From Pseudooceanicola endophyticus (GTDB lineage Bacteria; Pseudomonadota; Alphaproteobacteria; Rhodobacterales; Rhodobacteraceae), in assembly GCF_018760365.1 (NCBI RefSeq), contig NZ_JAHIAB010000012.1, positions 62,001 to 126,000 of the forward strand: a stretch of DNA of 64,000 bases, in the 5' to 3' direction. A program made the position numbers and the translations under genes. Shown piece after piece: positions 8,998 to 17,713 of the stretch (the first letter of the stretch is position 1; every line of letters starts with the position of its first letter). The notes beneath the pieces were generated by a model, which was not told the DNA's origin, ran no database searches, and worked only from the letters and a program-made list of their open reading frames with translations.

Positions 8998-9089
8998 CAG
9001 GCAGTTGCACCGGCGCCTGCGCATTTTCGCACCCCTCCCAGCACGCTTTGCCATTGTGGCCGGCGCGGCGCGGGACTAGCGTGCCGGCG

Positions 9090-9226
9090 TTCTCAGGGCG
9101 GGGCGGAATTCCCCACCGGCGGTAAGCAGGCCCTCCTGCAAGCCCGCGAGCGCTCCCCTCAGGGAGGTCAGCAGACCCGGTGCAACTCCGGGGCCGACGG
9201 TCACAGTCCGGATGAAAGAGAGCAGG
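9090..9226 (+). promoter_or_regulatory. FMN riboswitch (RFN element)
   Basis: The segment carries the RFN core in order: TCAGGGCGGGG, then GAATTCCCCACCGGCGGTAA, the AGCCCGCGAGC turn, GGTCAGCAGACCCGGTG, AACTCCGGGGCCGACGGT, and the 3' strand AGTCCGGATGAAAGAGAG. These are the signature conserved blocks of the FMN aptamer, whose P1 stem closes the element. It lies about 80 bp upstream of an EamA/DMT transporter on the same strand. It should lower expression when FMN is plentiful. Confidence 0.96.
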
Positions 9227-9235
9227 TCAGTTCCG

Positions 9236-9272
9236 ACAGGGGCCCTTCCCGGACGGGGCGCGGTCCTGTTTG
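9236..9272 (+). promoter_or_regulatory. Possible expression platform of the FMN riboswitch
   Basis: Downstream of the aptamer an imperfect GC-rich hairpin can form between ACAGG (9236-9240) and CCTGT (9265-9269), with further C/G pairing inside, followed by TTTGCCTT. It could be a weak terminator. The Shine-Dalgarno (AAGGAAAGG near 9291) is not inside it, so termination is likelier than start-site blocking. Folding by eye only. Confidence 0.35.
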
Positions 9273-9306
9273 CCTTGGGTTGTGAGCGCAAGGAAAGGAT
9301 GCCGCC

Positions 9307-10227
9307 ATGACTCTCCCCTCCCCCCGACCGAAATCTCCCGCGCTGACCGGGGCCGCGCTGATGGTGCTGGCCGGGGCGCTGTTCGCCGTGGTCAACGCGC
9401 TGCTGCAATACGGCGCGATGATGCTGCACCTGCCGCCGACCCGGCTGGCCTTCTGGCAATATGCCATCGCGCTGCTCTGCGCGCTGCCCTGGCTGGTGCG
9501 CAACGTGAAGGTCGCACTTGGCACGCGGGCGCTGCCCGCACACCTGCTGCGGGTGGCCTTTGCCGTCGCCGGGGTGCAGTTCTGGACCATCGGCTTGCAG
9601 CAGGTGCCGGTCTGGCAGGCCATCGCGCTGATCCTGCTGTCGCCCTTCTTCGTCACCCTCGGCGCCGGGCTGCTGCTGAAGGAGCAGCTGACGCTGGAAC
9701 GCTGGATCGCCGTTCTGGGCGGGATCCTGGGCGGCGTGATCATCCTGGCGCCCTGGTCCGATGCCTTCCGCCCCGCCGCCCTGCTGCCGGTGATCGCCGC
9801 CGCCTGCTGGGCCGCGACCACGCTGATGACCAAGCGCATGACCAAAACCCAGAGCCCCGAGGCCCTGACCTTCTTCCTGCTGCTGCTGCTGACCCCGGTC
9901 AATGCGGTGATCGCGGCGGGAAGTGGCCTGGCCATCGGATCGGGAGAGGTGACGCTGCTGCTGCTGGCAATCGGCATCCTGACGGCACTGGCGCAATACC
10001 TGCTGGCGCGCGCCTACAGCATCGCCGATGCCGCCTATCTGCAACCTTTCGACCAGCTGAAGCTGCCGCTGAACGTCGGGCTGAACCTGGCCTTCTTCGG
10101 CTTCGTGCCGCCGGGGTCGATGTGGCTGGGCTCGCTGCTGATCCTCGTCGCCTCCTTCTACCTGCTGCGCCAGGAGATGCCCCGGGATCAGGCCCCCGCG
10201 CAGCCGGCTCAGCCCTCGTCCATGTAG
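9307..10227 (+). CDS. ribN: EamA/DMT-family riboflavin importer, RibN type
   Basis: This 306-residue protein has ten hydrophobic segments in two EamA repeats (for example LTGAALMVLAGALFAVVNAL in the first; ILTALAQYLLARAYSIADAAYLQPF in the second). RibN proteins of alphaproteobacteria and vibrios are EamA permeases that take up riboflavin and are typically controlled by an FMN riboswitch. The riboswitch directly upstream is the main reason for assigning riboflavin here rather than another DMT substrate. The start ATG follows AAGGAAAGG. The 3' end overlaps the convergent SDR gene by 19 bp. Confidence 0.85.
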   Translation: MTLPSPRPKSPALTGAALMVLAGALFAVVNALLQYGAMMLHLPPTRLAFWQYAIALLCALPWLVRNVKVALGTRALPAHLLRVAFAVAGVQFWTIGLQQVPVWQAIALILLSPFFVTLGAGLLLKEQLTLERWIAVLGGILGGVIILAPWSDAFRPAALLPVIAAACWAATTLMTKRMTKTQSPEALTFFLLLLLTPVNAVIAAGSGLAIGSGEVTLLLLAIGILTALAQYLLARAYSIADAAYLQPFDQLKLPLNVGLNLAFFGFVPPGSMWLGSLLILVASFYLLRQEMPRDQAPAQPAQPSSM

Positions 10228-11033
10228 GCGGCAAAGGCCCCGGCCCAGTCGGGGTGCCAGCGCGACAGCGGCGGGCGGCCCTCGGTCAGGTCGCCCATCG
10301 CCCAGACCATGCGTTTCGTATCCGTCGCACGGTCGACCTCGTTGTCGGGGCAGATCACGTAGAAGCGGCCCGCGTCCATGGCGCCGGTCAGCTCGGCCAC
10401 CACCTGCTCGGGGCTCCAGGCGCCCTCGGGCTGTTCCGTCACCCCCTTGGCGCGGGTGAAACCGGTATAGGTGAAGCCCGGCACCAGAAGATGCGCCGAG
10501 ATCCTGCTCCCCGTGGCCTGCACCAGCTCATGGGCGGTGCTTTCCGCCAACGCCTTCAGCGCCGCCTTCGAGACGTTGTAGGCGGTGTCGCCCGGCGGCA
10601 GGGTGATGCCCTGCTTGGAGCCGGTGAAGATCACCGCCCCGGGGGTATCGCCCGCGATCATCTGCGGCAGGAACAGCTGCACACAATTGACCGCGCCGCC
10701 CAGGTTGACCTCCAGCGTGCGGCGCCAGACCTCGGGATCGGCAAACAGCGCCCCGCCCCCCTCGACCCCGGCATTCGACATCAGCACAGAGACCGGGCCA
10801 AGCGCGGCAACCTGGTCGCGCGCCGCCGTCATCTGCCCACGGTCCGAGACATCGGCGCCGATGGCCACGGCATCAAGCGCCCGCGCGGCCTCTTCCAGCG
10901 CGGGGCCGGGCAGGTCGATCAGGACGGGGCGCATTCCGGCGCCCGCAAAGGCCCGCGCCGCGGCAAGTCCGATGCCGCTGGCCGCGCCGGTGATCACCGC
11001 AAGCGCGCCGGGCTGAAGGGCTGGATGTGTCAT
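10209..11033 (-). CDS. Short-chain dehydrogenase/reductase (SDR)
   Basis: This 274-residue Rossmann-fold enzyme has the cofactor motif TGAASGIG near residue 16, the NAG-like SNAGVEGGG, the catalytic Ser in IFTGSKQG and the YNVSK active site (Tyr and Lys). It is a classical SDR acting on an alcohol/ketone with NAD(P)H. A segment near the C-terminus (DAGRFYVICPDNEVDRATDTKR) resembles SDRs annotated for small hydroxy compounds, but the substrate is not predictable. Start ATG 11033 has AGGAGAG eight bases upstream. It is divergent from the aldo-keto reductase at 11210, so the two may form a redox pair under one control region. Confidence 0.88.
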   Translation of the reverse strand: MTHPALQPGALAVITGAASGIGLAAARAFAGAGMRPVLIDLPGPALEEAARALDAVAIGADVSDRGQMTAARDQVAALGPVSVLMSNAGVEGGGALFADPEVWRRTLEVNLGGAVNCVQLFLPQMIAGDTPGAVIFTGSKQGITLPPGDTAYNVSKAALKALAESTAHELVQATGSRISAHLLVPGFTYTGFTRAKGVTEQPEGAWSPEQVVAELTGAMDAGRFYVICPDNEVDRATDTKRMVWAMGDLTEGRPPLSRWHPDWAGAFAAYMDEG

Positions 11034-11209
11034 CTTGGCATCTCTCCTGTGCTTGGCCTTGCCCTTCAGCTAGGGCAAAGCGGCGCCCCGTCAGCCCGGG
11101 GCTGACGCAACGGCGGGGCCAGCCCCCCTTGACGAAGGCGCCCCCGCCTCCCGACATGGGGGACAGGACAGACGCCCCTGCAACCCCACGTTTCAGAAAG
11201 CGATTTGCG

Positions 11210-12241
11210 ATGACCTCTCCCTTCGTGGCTGCCGACAGCCGTTACGACACCATGCCCTACCGCCGCACCGGACGCTCGGGGCTGCTGCTGCCGGCGATCT
11301 CGCTCGGGCTGTGGCAGAACTTTGGCGATGACCGCGCGCTGGAGACGCAGCGTGCCATCCTGCGCCGCGCCTTCGACGCCGGGATCACCCATTTCGACCT
11401 GGCCAACAACTACGGCCCCCCCGCCGGCAGCGCCGAGATCAACTTCGGCCGCATCCTGGCCGAGGATTTCCGCCCCTACCGGGACGAGATGATCATCTCG
11501 ACCAAGGCGGGCTACGACATGTGGCCGGGCCCCTACGGGCAATGGGGATCGCGCAAGTACCTGCTGGCCAGCCTCGACCAGTCGCTGCAGCGCATGGGGC
11601 TGGATTACGTCGACATCTTCTATTCCCACCGTTTCGATCCCGACACGCCGCTTGAGGAAACCATGGGCGCGCTGGATACGGCGGTGAAATCCGGCAAGGC
11701 GCTCTATGCCGGGATCTCCTCCTACTCGCCCGCCCGCACCCGCGAGGCGGTGGCGATCCTGAAGCAGATGGGCACGCCGATGCTGATCCATCAGCCCAGC
11801 TATTCGATGTTCAACCGCTGGATCGAGGACGGGCTGAGCGAGACCTGCGAAGAGCTGGGCCTGGGCATCATCGCCTTCTCGCCGCTGGCGCAGGGGCTGC
11901 TGACCACCCGCTACCTGAACGGCATCCCCGAGGGATCGCGCGGCGCCAAGGACGGCTCGCTCCGGCCCTCGTTCCTGAACGAGGACACCTTTGCCCGCAT
12001 CCGCGCCCTGACCGCCATTGCCGAAGGCCGCGGCCAGAGCCTGGCGCAGATGGCGCTGTCCTGGACGCTGCGCAGGCCCGCCGTCACCTCGGCGCTGATC
12101 GGGGCCTCCAGCGTGCGCCAGCTGGAAGAGAACCTGGCGGCAATCACCCGCCTCGATTTCACCGAGGTCGAGCTGGCCGAGATCGACGTGCACGCCCAGG
12201 ATCTGGGTATCAACCTGTGGGAGAAATCCAGTACGGACTAA
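11210..12241 (+). CDS. Aldo-keto reductase, MgrA/YghZ (L-glyceraldehyde 3-phosphate reductase) type
   Basis: This 343-residue TIM-barrel enzyme carries the AKR tetrad: Asp and Tyr in FDLANNYGPPAGSAE, Lys in IISTKAGYDMWPGPYG and His in YSHRFDPDTPLEE. The GPPxGSAE and WPGPYGxxGSRKYL motifs are characteristic of the AKR14/YghZ group (also related to Kv-beta). The C-terminal NADPH-binding motif is present (ALIGASSVRQLEENL). Such enzymes reduce L-glyceraldehyde 3-phosphate and methylglyoxal-like aldehydes. The ATG at 11210 is chosen because the conserved protein starts there; an upstream open extension is not protein-like. Confidence 0.9.
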   Translation: MTSPFVAADSRYDTMPYRRTGRSGLLLPAISLGLWQNFGDDRALETQRAILRRAFDAGITHFDLANNYGPPAGSAEINFGRILAEDFRPYRDEMIISTKAGYDMWPGPYGQWGSRKYLLASLDQSLQRMGLDYVDIFYSHRFDPDTPLEETMGALDTAVKSGKALYAGISSYSPARTREAVAILKQMGTPMLIHQPSYSMFNRWIEDGLSETCEELGLGIIAFSPLAQGLLTTRYLNGIPEGSRGAKDGSLRPSFLNEDTFARIRALTAIAEGRGQSLAQMALSWTLRRPAVTSALIGASSVRQLEENLAAITRLDFTEVELAEIDVHAQDLGINLWEKSSTD

Positions 12242-12245
12242 GGCC

Positions 12246-13190
12246 TCAGCCCGCCTTCGCAAAGCGCGAGGGCGGGGTTCCGGTCAGCTCCCGGAAGGCG
12301 GTGGAGAAGGCGGCCGGGGTGGCATAGCCCGCGATCCGGGCGGCCTCGGCCACGCTTTCGCCCCGGCGCAGCGCGGCGGTGGCCTGCTGCATCCGCGCCC
12401 CTCGCGCCCAGCCCAGCACCGCCTGACCATGGGCGCGCTGGAACAGCCGCTGCATGGACGAGACGCTCATCCGTCCGGCGGCGGCGATGTCCTCCAGCGT
12501 CGGCAGGGGGCCGGGGCGGGTCGCAAGATCCTCCATCCGGCGCAGCCTTTCGCGCTCGGTCGGGCGCAGCCCGTCGGGGGTGCCCAGCAGCACCTCGCTG
12601 GCCTGGGCCAGCAGCGACAGCGCCAGCGCCTCGCGGCGCAGGGTCAGGACCGGGCTGTCGGCCTCGGCACTGCCCTCGGCACGGATCAGCGCCTCGGCAC
12701 GGAAGACATCGCCCGGCGCGGCCAGCCAGCTGTCGCAGCGATGCGCCCGCCCCGCCAGGACGGCGTCGCGTGAAAGGCCGCGCGCCGCCAGCCAGTCCCA
12801 GCCCAGCCGCAACGTCAGAAGCCCGATCCGCTGCCCGGCGGCCATCCGGTGGCGCGCCTCGGCGGGGGCCTCAAGGGCGCTCAGCACCACATGCGCCGGA
12901 CGCCCCGGGGCGCGGGCCAGATCCAGCGGCAGCCCCGCCACCTGCGCGGGAATGCGCCCCTCGGTCACCAGATACAGCGCCAGCCCCTCGGGGCGCATCC
13001 GGGTCTGGGCGCTGCGCGCCGCCGGGGCGCCGCTCAGCACCTCCAGAAGCGCGCCCGAGGGCAGCACCTCCTGGCGGCCGGTCACACCTTCGGGAAGCGG
13101 CAGCGCCCCGCCGATGCTCGCGCCCTGCGCGGCAAGATCCCGCCCATTGACCTGAAGTCCCCGACTGACCATCGCGCCCGCACCTTCCAT
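12246..13190 (-). CDS. AraC-family regulator, siderophore-receptor type
   Basis: This 314-residue protein has a C-terminal AraC double helix-turn-helix (LEDIAAAGRMSVSSMQRLFQRA; VAEAARIAGYATPAAFSTAF; ending LTGTPPSRFAKAG). The N-terminal domain is sensory and poorly conserved. It lies divergently, 116 bp from a TonB-dependent siderophore receptor, the usual position of PchR-like activators that sense an iron-siderophore complex. The start could be ATG 13190 or an internal ATG at 13172, which has better AAGG spacing. It abuts the aldo-keto reductase gene tail to tail. Confidence 0.85.
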   Translation of the reverse strand: MEGAGAMVSRGLQVNGRDLAAQGASIGGALPLPEGVTGRQEVLPSGALLEVLSGAPAARSAQTRMRPEGLALYLVTEGRIPAQVAGLPLDLARAPGRPAHVVLSALEAPAEARHRMAAGQRIGLLTLRLGWDWLAARGLSRDAVLAGRAHRCDSWLAAPGDVFRAEALIRAEGSAEADSPVLTLRREALALSLLAQASEVLLGTPDGLRPTERERLRRMEDLATRPGPLPTLEDIAAAGRMSVSSMQRLFQRAHGQAVLGWARGARMQQATAALRRGESVAEAARIAGYATPAAFSTAFRELTGTPPSRFAKAG

Positions 13191-13272
13191 TCTGACCGTC
13201 TGGCGAAAGTTTTCGACCGTCCCCGGAAAGGAAAGCCGCTGGCTGGCGATGCGCTGGCGTCCTAATAATCGA

Positions 13273-13285
13273 CTGAATTACTCAG
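13273..13285. promoter_or_regulatory. Possible operator between the AraC and TonB-receptor genes
   Basis: CTGAATTACTCAG has inverted ends (CTGA/TCAG) and lies in an unusually AT-rich patch about 20 bp before the receptor start. It could be the site of the AraC regulator or an iron regulator. It does not match a Fur or RirA consensus that I can confirm. Confidence 0.3.
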
Positions 13286-13306
13286 AATTACAAGGACAGT
13301 GACGAC

Positions 13307-15403
13307 ATGCCCGCCTTCACGCGACATTCGCTGGCGTTCCTGCTGGCCACGACCGCGCTTGCCAGCCCGGCCTTCGCCCAGGACGCGATCAACCTCGACG
13401 CCATCGCGATCAAGGGCTCCAGCTACGAGACCGAGGATACCGACAGCTACACCTCGGACGTGGTCTCGGTCGGCGAGAAGGCCGCGATGGAGGCCCGCGA
13501 GGTGCCCCAGTCGACCGCCGTGGTGACCCGCAAGCAGATCGAGGACGGCGATTACACCGCCCTTGAGACCGCGCTGTCGGACACCCCCGGCATCATGATC
13601 CTGAACAACAACGTCGGCCGTTCCTCGATCTATTCGCGCGGTTACGAGTTCGACTACCTCTACTTCGACGGCCTGCCCGCGCCGGTCAGCTCGATCTACG
13701 GCACCCAGCCCGACCTTTCGATCGTCGATCACGTCGAGGTCCTGAAGGGTCCGGCGGGCCTGTTCATCGGCACCGGCGAACCCGCCGGCGCGATCAACAT
13801 GCGCCTCAAGCAGGCCAATGCCACCGAGAAGACCGGCTATGCCAAGGTCTCGGCGGATTCGAACGGCCAGATGCGCGGCGAGTTTGATATCTCCAGCGCG
13901 CTCAACAAGGACGGCACCCTGCGCGGTCGCTTCGTCGCCGCCTACGGCGATGGCGACAGCTGGGTCGACGGCGTGACCAACGGCGTGAAATCACTTTACG
14001 GCACCGTCGCCTGGGACGTGACGCCGGACACCAAGCTGACCTTCTCGGTCAGCCACATGGAACGCGACATCACCCCCTACAACGGCCTGCCGACCTATTC
14101 CGACGGCACGCTGATCGACGCCGACAGCTCTGCCACCACGGTGATGGACTGGAACAACTTCGAGAACAACACCAACGACTACGTGGTCGCCGCCGAACAT
14201 CACTTCGACAATGGCGCGCGGCTGAAGTTCTCCATGCGCCGCTCGGTGCAGGACGCGAACTTCCTCTACGCCTATTCCGGCTCCGCCGCCTCCGAGGACA
14301 ACACGATCTCCCGTCTGGCCTGGCTGGCGCGCGACTTCCACCAGGACAGCCTGGCACTGGATGCGCACCTGGAGACCCCGTTCGAACTGGGCAGCTGGGC
14401 CGGCAACGCCATCGTGGGTGCCGACTGGCAGCATGTCGAAAGCACCATGTACCAGGCGCGCGGCGCGATCTCGGGCACCTTCGACCTGGACGACTGGGAC
14501 GCCAGCGCGGCCTCGGCGCCGGACGTGGACTATTCCACCCGCACCAAGACCGACACGATCTCCAAGGGGCTCTACACCCAGCTGCGCCTCTCGCCGATCG
14601 AACCGCTTACCTTCATCGGCGGCGCGCGCCTCAGCTGGTACGAGGGCGACAGCACCGCGACGACGCTGTCCACCGGCTCTTCCAGCACGTCCTCCTATGA
14701 TGTCTCGGGCCATGTGACCCCGTTCGCCGGCGTCACCTATGACCTGAGCCCCTCGACCACGCTCTACGCCAGCTATTCCTCGATCTTCATTCCGCAGTCC
14801 TACACCGATGCCAGCGGTAAGCTGCTGGACCCGGTCGAAGGCCGCCAGTTCGAAACCGGCGTGAAGGCGTCCCTGGCCTATGGCCTGAACGTCTCGGCCG
14901 CGATCTTCGACCTGCGCGAAGTGAACCGCCCGACCTCGGTGGACGACTACTACGTCGCCTCGGGCAAGGTGGAATCGAAAGGGGTCGAGCTGACGGTGGC
15001 CGGCGAAGTGACCCAGAACCTGCACCTCTCGGCGGGCTACACCTACACCCACACCGAATATCTGAACGGCGACGACGAGGGCGAGACCTTCTCGACCTAC
15101 ACGCCCGAGCACATGTTCAAGATCCAGGCCTCCTACGACGTGACCGAGGGCGCGCTTTCCGGCTGGAGCTTCGGCGGACGCCTGACCACGATGTCCGACT
15201 TCTCCTCCAACGGCATCACCGCCCCGGGCTACGGCGTGGTGGACCTGATGGCGAAGAAGCACTTCGACAACGACCTGACGCTGCAGTTCGGCGTGGATAA
15301 CGTCTTCGACAAGGCCTACTACACCCGCGTCGGCAGCACGACGGTGTTCAACTTCCAGGGCGAGCCGCGCACCTTCAACGTGTCGCTCAGCAAGTCCTTC
15401 TGA
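13307..15403 (+). CDS. TonB-dependent siderophore receptor
   Basis: This 698-residue outer-membrane protein has a signal peptide ending ASPAFAQ (about residue 24). It has a plug domain (VPQSTAVVTRKQIED; ETALSDTPGIMI; the SIYSRGYEFDYLYFDGLP segment; VEVLKGPAGLFIGTGEPAG with the conserved LKGP) and a 22-strand barrel ending NVSLSKSF with a terminal Phe. The RGYEFD..DGLP pattern is typical of FhuE/FpvA-like ferric siderophore receptors (hydroxamate class likely). No TonB/ExbBD, ABC partner or siderophore synthesis gene is nearby, so it probably scavenges foreign siderophores using transporters elsewhere. It is likely controlled by the divergent AraC gene and iron. Confidence 0.93.
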   Translation: MPAFTRHSLAFLLATTALASPAFAQDAINLDAIAIKGSSYETEDTDSYTSDVVSVGEKAAMEAREVPQSTAVVTRKQIEDGDYTALETALSDTPGIMILNNNVGRSSIYSRGYEFDYLYFDGLPAPVSSIYGTQPDLSIVDHVEVLKGPAGLFIGTGEPAGAINMRLKQANATEKTGYAKVSADSNGQMRGEFDISSALNKDGTLRGRFVAAYGDGDSWVDGVTNGVKSLYGTVAWDVTPDTKLTFSVSHMERDITPYNGLPTYSDGTLIDADSSATTVMDWNNFENNTNDYVVAAEHHFDNGARLKFSMRRSVQDANFLYAYSGSAASEDNTISRLAWLARDFHQDSLALDAHLETPFELGSWAGNAIVGADWQHVESTMYQARGAISGTFDLDDWDASAASAPDVDYSTRTKTDTISKGLYTQLRLSPIEPLTFIGGARLSWYEGDSTATTLSTGSSSTSSYDVSGHVTPFAGVTYDLSPSTTLYASYSSIFIPQSYTDASGKLLDPVEGRQFETGVKASLAYGLNVSAAIFDLREVNRPTSVDDYYVASGKVESKGVELTVAGEVTQNLHLSAGYTYTHTEYLNGDDEGETFSTYTPEHMFKIQASYDVTEGALSGWSFGGRLTTMSDFSSNGITAPGYGVVDLMAKKHFDNDLTLQFGVDNVFDKAYYTRVGSTTVFNFQGEPRTFNVSLSKSF

Positions 15404-15412
15404 TCCTTCGGC

Positions 15413-15433
15413 AGCGCGCCGCCACGGCGCGCT
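15413..15433. terminator. Hairpin shared by the convergent TonB-receptor and eutC genes
   Basis: AGCGCGCC-GCCAC-GGCGCGCT forms an 8-bp stem ten bases after the receptor stop and overlaps the eutC stop codon (15432-15434). On the plus strand it is followed by ACCTTTCC. It probably ends transcription from both sides. Confidence 0.6.
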
Positions 15434-16175
15434 ACCTTTCCGCCCCTCCGGGCAGGGCCCTGGCGCTCTGTCCCGGCAGGGGCGGTTCGCGTTTCAGCCC
15501 CACGCCCGAGGTCCCCTCCCGTGCCATCTGCGCCAGCAGCGCGGCGATGCGATGGGCGGCCTCCTGCGGATCAAGGCCCCCGCTGCGGATGTTCGACAGG
15601 CAGTTGCGGCGGCTGTCGGGCAGCCCCGGTTCCGGCGCCCAGGTGACATAGGCGCCCAGGCTGTCGGCAGCCGACAGCCCCGGACGTTCCCCGATCAGCA
15701 CCACCACCGCGCGCGCCCCGGCCCGCGCAGCGATCTGGTCACCAAGCGCCACGCGGGCCTGGCGTGCCAGCACCACCGGCGCGGCAGTCTCGCGCAGCGC
15801 CTGAAGGGCGTGCACCACCTGCGCCGCATGGGCATCGACCGCCATCGCCGACAACCCGTCCGCGACCACGATCACCAGATCCGAGGGCGGCAGGGCCAGC
15901 CGCGTCCCGGCGGCCAGCTGCCGCCCCAGATCCGGGCGGCGCACATGGGTTTCCCGATCCCCCGCCGCGCTGACCACCTCGGCCAGCGGATAACCGGCCA
16001 GCGCCGCGCGCAGGGCCGGCAGATCCATCTCGGACCAGACGGCCTCGCGCGCGCGGGCATGATCCAGCGCGAAATCCAGCACCGCCCGGGTCGGCATCCC
16101 GCCGCCCGCGCGCCCCAGCATCACCCGTGCCTCGGTCATCGCGCGCAGCCGTTCCGACAGGGCGCGGGGGCTCAT
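15432..16175 (-). CDS. eutC: Ethanolamine ammonia-lyase small subunit
   Basis: This 247-residue protein matches EutC: LPPSDLVIVVADGLSAMAVDAHA, the VVVLIGERPGLSAADSLGAYVTW block and RRNCLSNIRSGGL near the C-terminus are family-conserved cobalamin/EutB-contact regions. With EutB it forms the adenosylcobalamin-dependent enzyme that splits ethanolamine into acetaldehyde and ammonia. The start ATG 16175 overlaps the eutB stop by ATGA, so the two subunits are translationally coupled. There are no eut microcompartment shell genes, eutA reactivase or eutR next to it, so this is the simple eutBC form. Confidence 0.95.
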   Translation of the reverse strand: MSPRALSERLRAMTEARVMLGRAGGGMPTRAVLDFALDHARAREAVWSEMDLPALRAALAGYPLAEVVSAAGDRETHVRRPDLGRQLAAGTRLALPPSDLVIVVADGLSAMAVDAHAAQVVHALQALRETAAPVVLARQARVALGDQIAARAGARAVVVLIGERPGLSAADSLGAYVTWAPEPGLPDSRRNCLSNIRSGGLDPQEAAHRIAALLAQMAREGTSGVGLKREPPLPGQSARALPGGAER

Positions 16176-17566
16176 TGCGCAGCCGCCAGCATTGGCACGC
16201 CACGCAGCCGCTCCACCAGCGCCGCCCCGTCGCTGGTGCGCCCGCCGCAATCCATCACCCCCATGCCGACCAGCCAATCCTCGAATTCAGGCGCCGGGGG
16301 ACGGCGCAGCGTCTCGCGCACGAAAACCGCGTCATGGGCCGAAAGGCTTTGATAGTTCAGCATGATGTCATCGGCCCCGGGCACGGTGATGACGAAATTC
16401 ACCCCGGCGGCGACCAGCGTGATCAGCAGGCTGTCCATGTCCTCCTGATCGGCATCGGCGTGGTTGGTATAGCAGACGTCGACCCCCATCGGCAGGCCCA
16501 GCAGCTTGCCGCAGAAATGATCCTCCAGCCCCGCGCGCAGGATCTGCCTGCCGTTGTAAAGGTACTCCGGCCCGATGAACCCCACCACGGAGTTGACCAG
16601 CAGCGGATCGAATTCGCGCGCCACCGCATAGGCGCGGGCCTCCAGCGTCTGCTGGTCCATGCCGTGATGCGCCCCCGCCGACAGCGCCGCCCCCTGCCCG
16701 GTTTCGAAATACATCACGTTGGCGCCGGCAGGTGCGCGGTTCAGCGCCAGCGCGGCCTCGCGCGCCTCGTGCAGCAGCGCCAGGTCCAGCCCGAAGCCGG
16801 TGTTGGCCTGCTGCGTCCCGGCGATCGACTGGAACACCAGATCCACCGGCGCCCCCTGCCCCATCGCCTCCAGCGCCACGCCGACATGGCCCAGGCAGCA
16901 ATGCTGCGTCGGGATGTCGAGGGTCAGCCGCAACTCTTCCAGCAGAGAGACGATGCGGATGTAATCCTCCACCGTGTCGGTCGCCGGGTTGACGCCGATC
17001 ACCGCGTCTCCGGTGCCCAGCAGCAGCCCGTCCACCGCCGAGGCCAGAATGCCCCGGCTGTCATCGGTCGGGTGGTTGGGCTGGTTGCGGGTCGCCATCC
17101 GCCCCGGCAGGCCCAGCGTATTGCGAAACCGCGTCACCACCTTCACCTTCGAGGCCACCGCCACAAGGTCCTGGATCCGCATCAGTTTCGAGACCGCCGC
17201 CACCATCTCCGGGGTCAGGCCCCAGCGAAGCGCGGCCAGCGCGCGTTCATCCGCCGCCGGCGACAGCAGCCAGTCGCGGAACTCTCCGACCGTCAGGGCA
17301 GCGACGGGCGCGAAGGCACCCGGGTCGTGGCGGGCAAAGATCAGCGCCGTCACCTCGTCGCCCTCCACCCCCATCACGTCCTGCTCCAGGAAGGCGCGCA
17401 GCGGCAGGTCGGCCAGCGCGATGCGCGCCGCCAGCCGCTCCACCGGACCTTCCGCCGCCAGCCCCGCCAGCTGGTCGCCTGACCGCTCCGGGCTGGCCTT
17501 CGCCAGAAGCTCCCGCAGGGAGGCGAACACATGGCGCGTCCCCCCGATCACCGTCGCATATGTCAT
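16172..17566 (-). CDS. eutB: Ethanolamine ammonia-lyase large subunit
   Basis: This 464-residue protein has the normal EutB length and blocks: MRIQDLVAVASKVKVVTRFRNTLGLPG, VNPATDTVEDYIRI, PTQHCCLGHVGVALEAM, FQSIAGTQQANTGFGLDLA and CYTNHADADQEDMDSL. It is the catalytic TIM-barrel subunit of the adenosylcobalamin-dependent lyase. Start ATG 17566 follows GAGGAGG. The acetaldehyde formed could be oxidised by the AldB/ExaC-type dehydrogenase encoded at 26426-27943. The 5' region (17567-17660) shows no obvious operator. Confidence 0.96.
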   Translation of the reverse strand: MTYATVIGGTRHVFASLRELLAKASPERSGDQLAGLAAEGPVERLAARIALADLPLRAFLEQDVMGVEGDEVTALIFARHDPGAFAPVAALTVGEFRDWLLSPAADERALAALRWGLTPEMVAAVSKLMRIQDLVAVASKVKVVTRFRNTLGLPGRMATRNQPNHPTDDSRGILASAVDGLLLGTGDAVIGVNPATDTVEDYIRIVSLLEELRLTLDIPTQHCCLGHVGVALEAMGQGAPVDLVFQSIAGTQQANTGFGLDLALLHEAREAALALNRAPAGANVMYFETGQGAALSAGAHHGMDQQTLEARAYAVAREFDPLLVNSVVGFIGPEYLYNGRQILRAGLEDHFCGKLLGLPMGVDVCYTNHADADQEDMDSLLITLVAAGVNFVITVPGADDIMLNYQSLSAHDAVFVRETLRRPPAPEFEDWLVGMGVMDCGGRTSDGAALVERLRGVPMLAAAQ

Positions 17567-17660
17567 GAGGCGCCTCCTCGCCGCTCTTCCCCGTGACAAG
17601 ACTGGCCCCGCCCCGGCCCCCGTGCCAGCACGCGGCACGGCTTTGCCCCCCCGAAACGAC

Positions 17661-17685
17661 GAAAGCGGGCAAACTGCCCGCTTTC
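17661..17685 (-). terminator. Intrinsic terminator after the AI-2E family gene
   Basis: GAAAGCGGGC-AAACT-GCCCGCTTTC is a perfect 10-bp stem with a 5-nt loop. It lies 28 bp past the stop of the AI-2E family gene and before eutB. In the minus direction it is followed by GTCGTTTC, so it fits an intrinsic terminator that separates the two minus-strand units. Confidence 0.8.
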
Positions 17686-17713
17686 TCCTCGGCCTGCCGG
17701 AAGCTTTGGCGGC

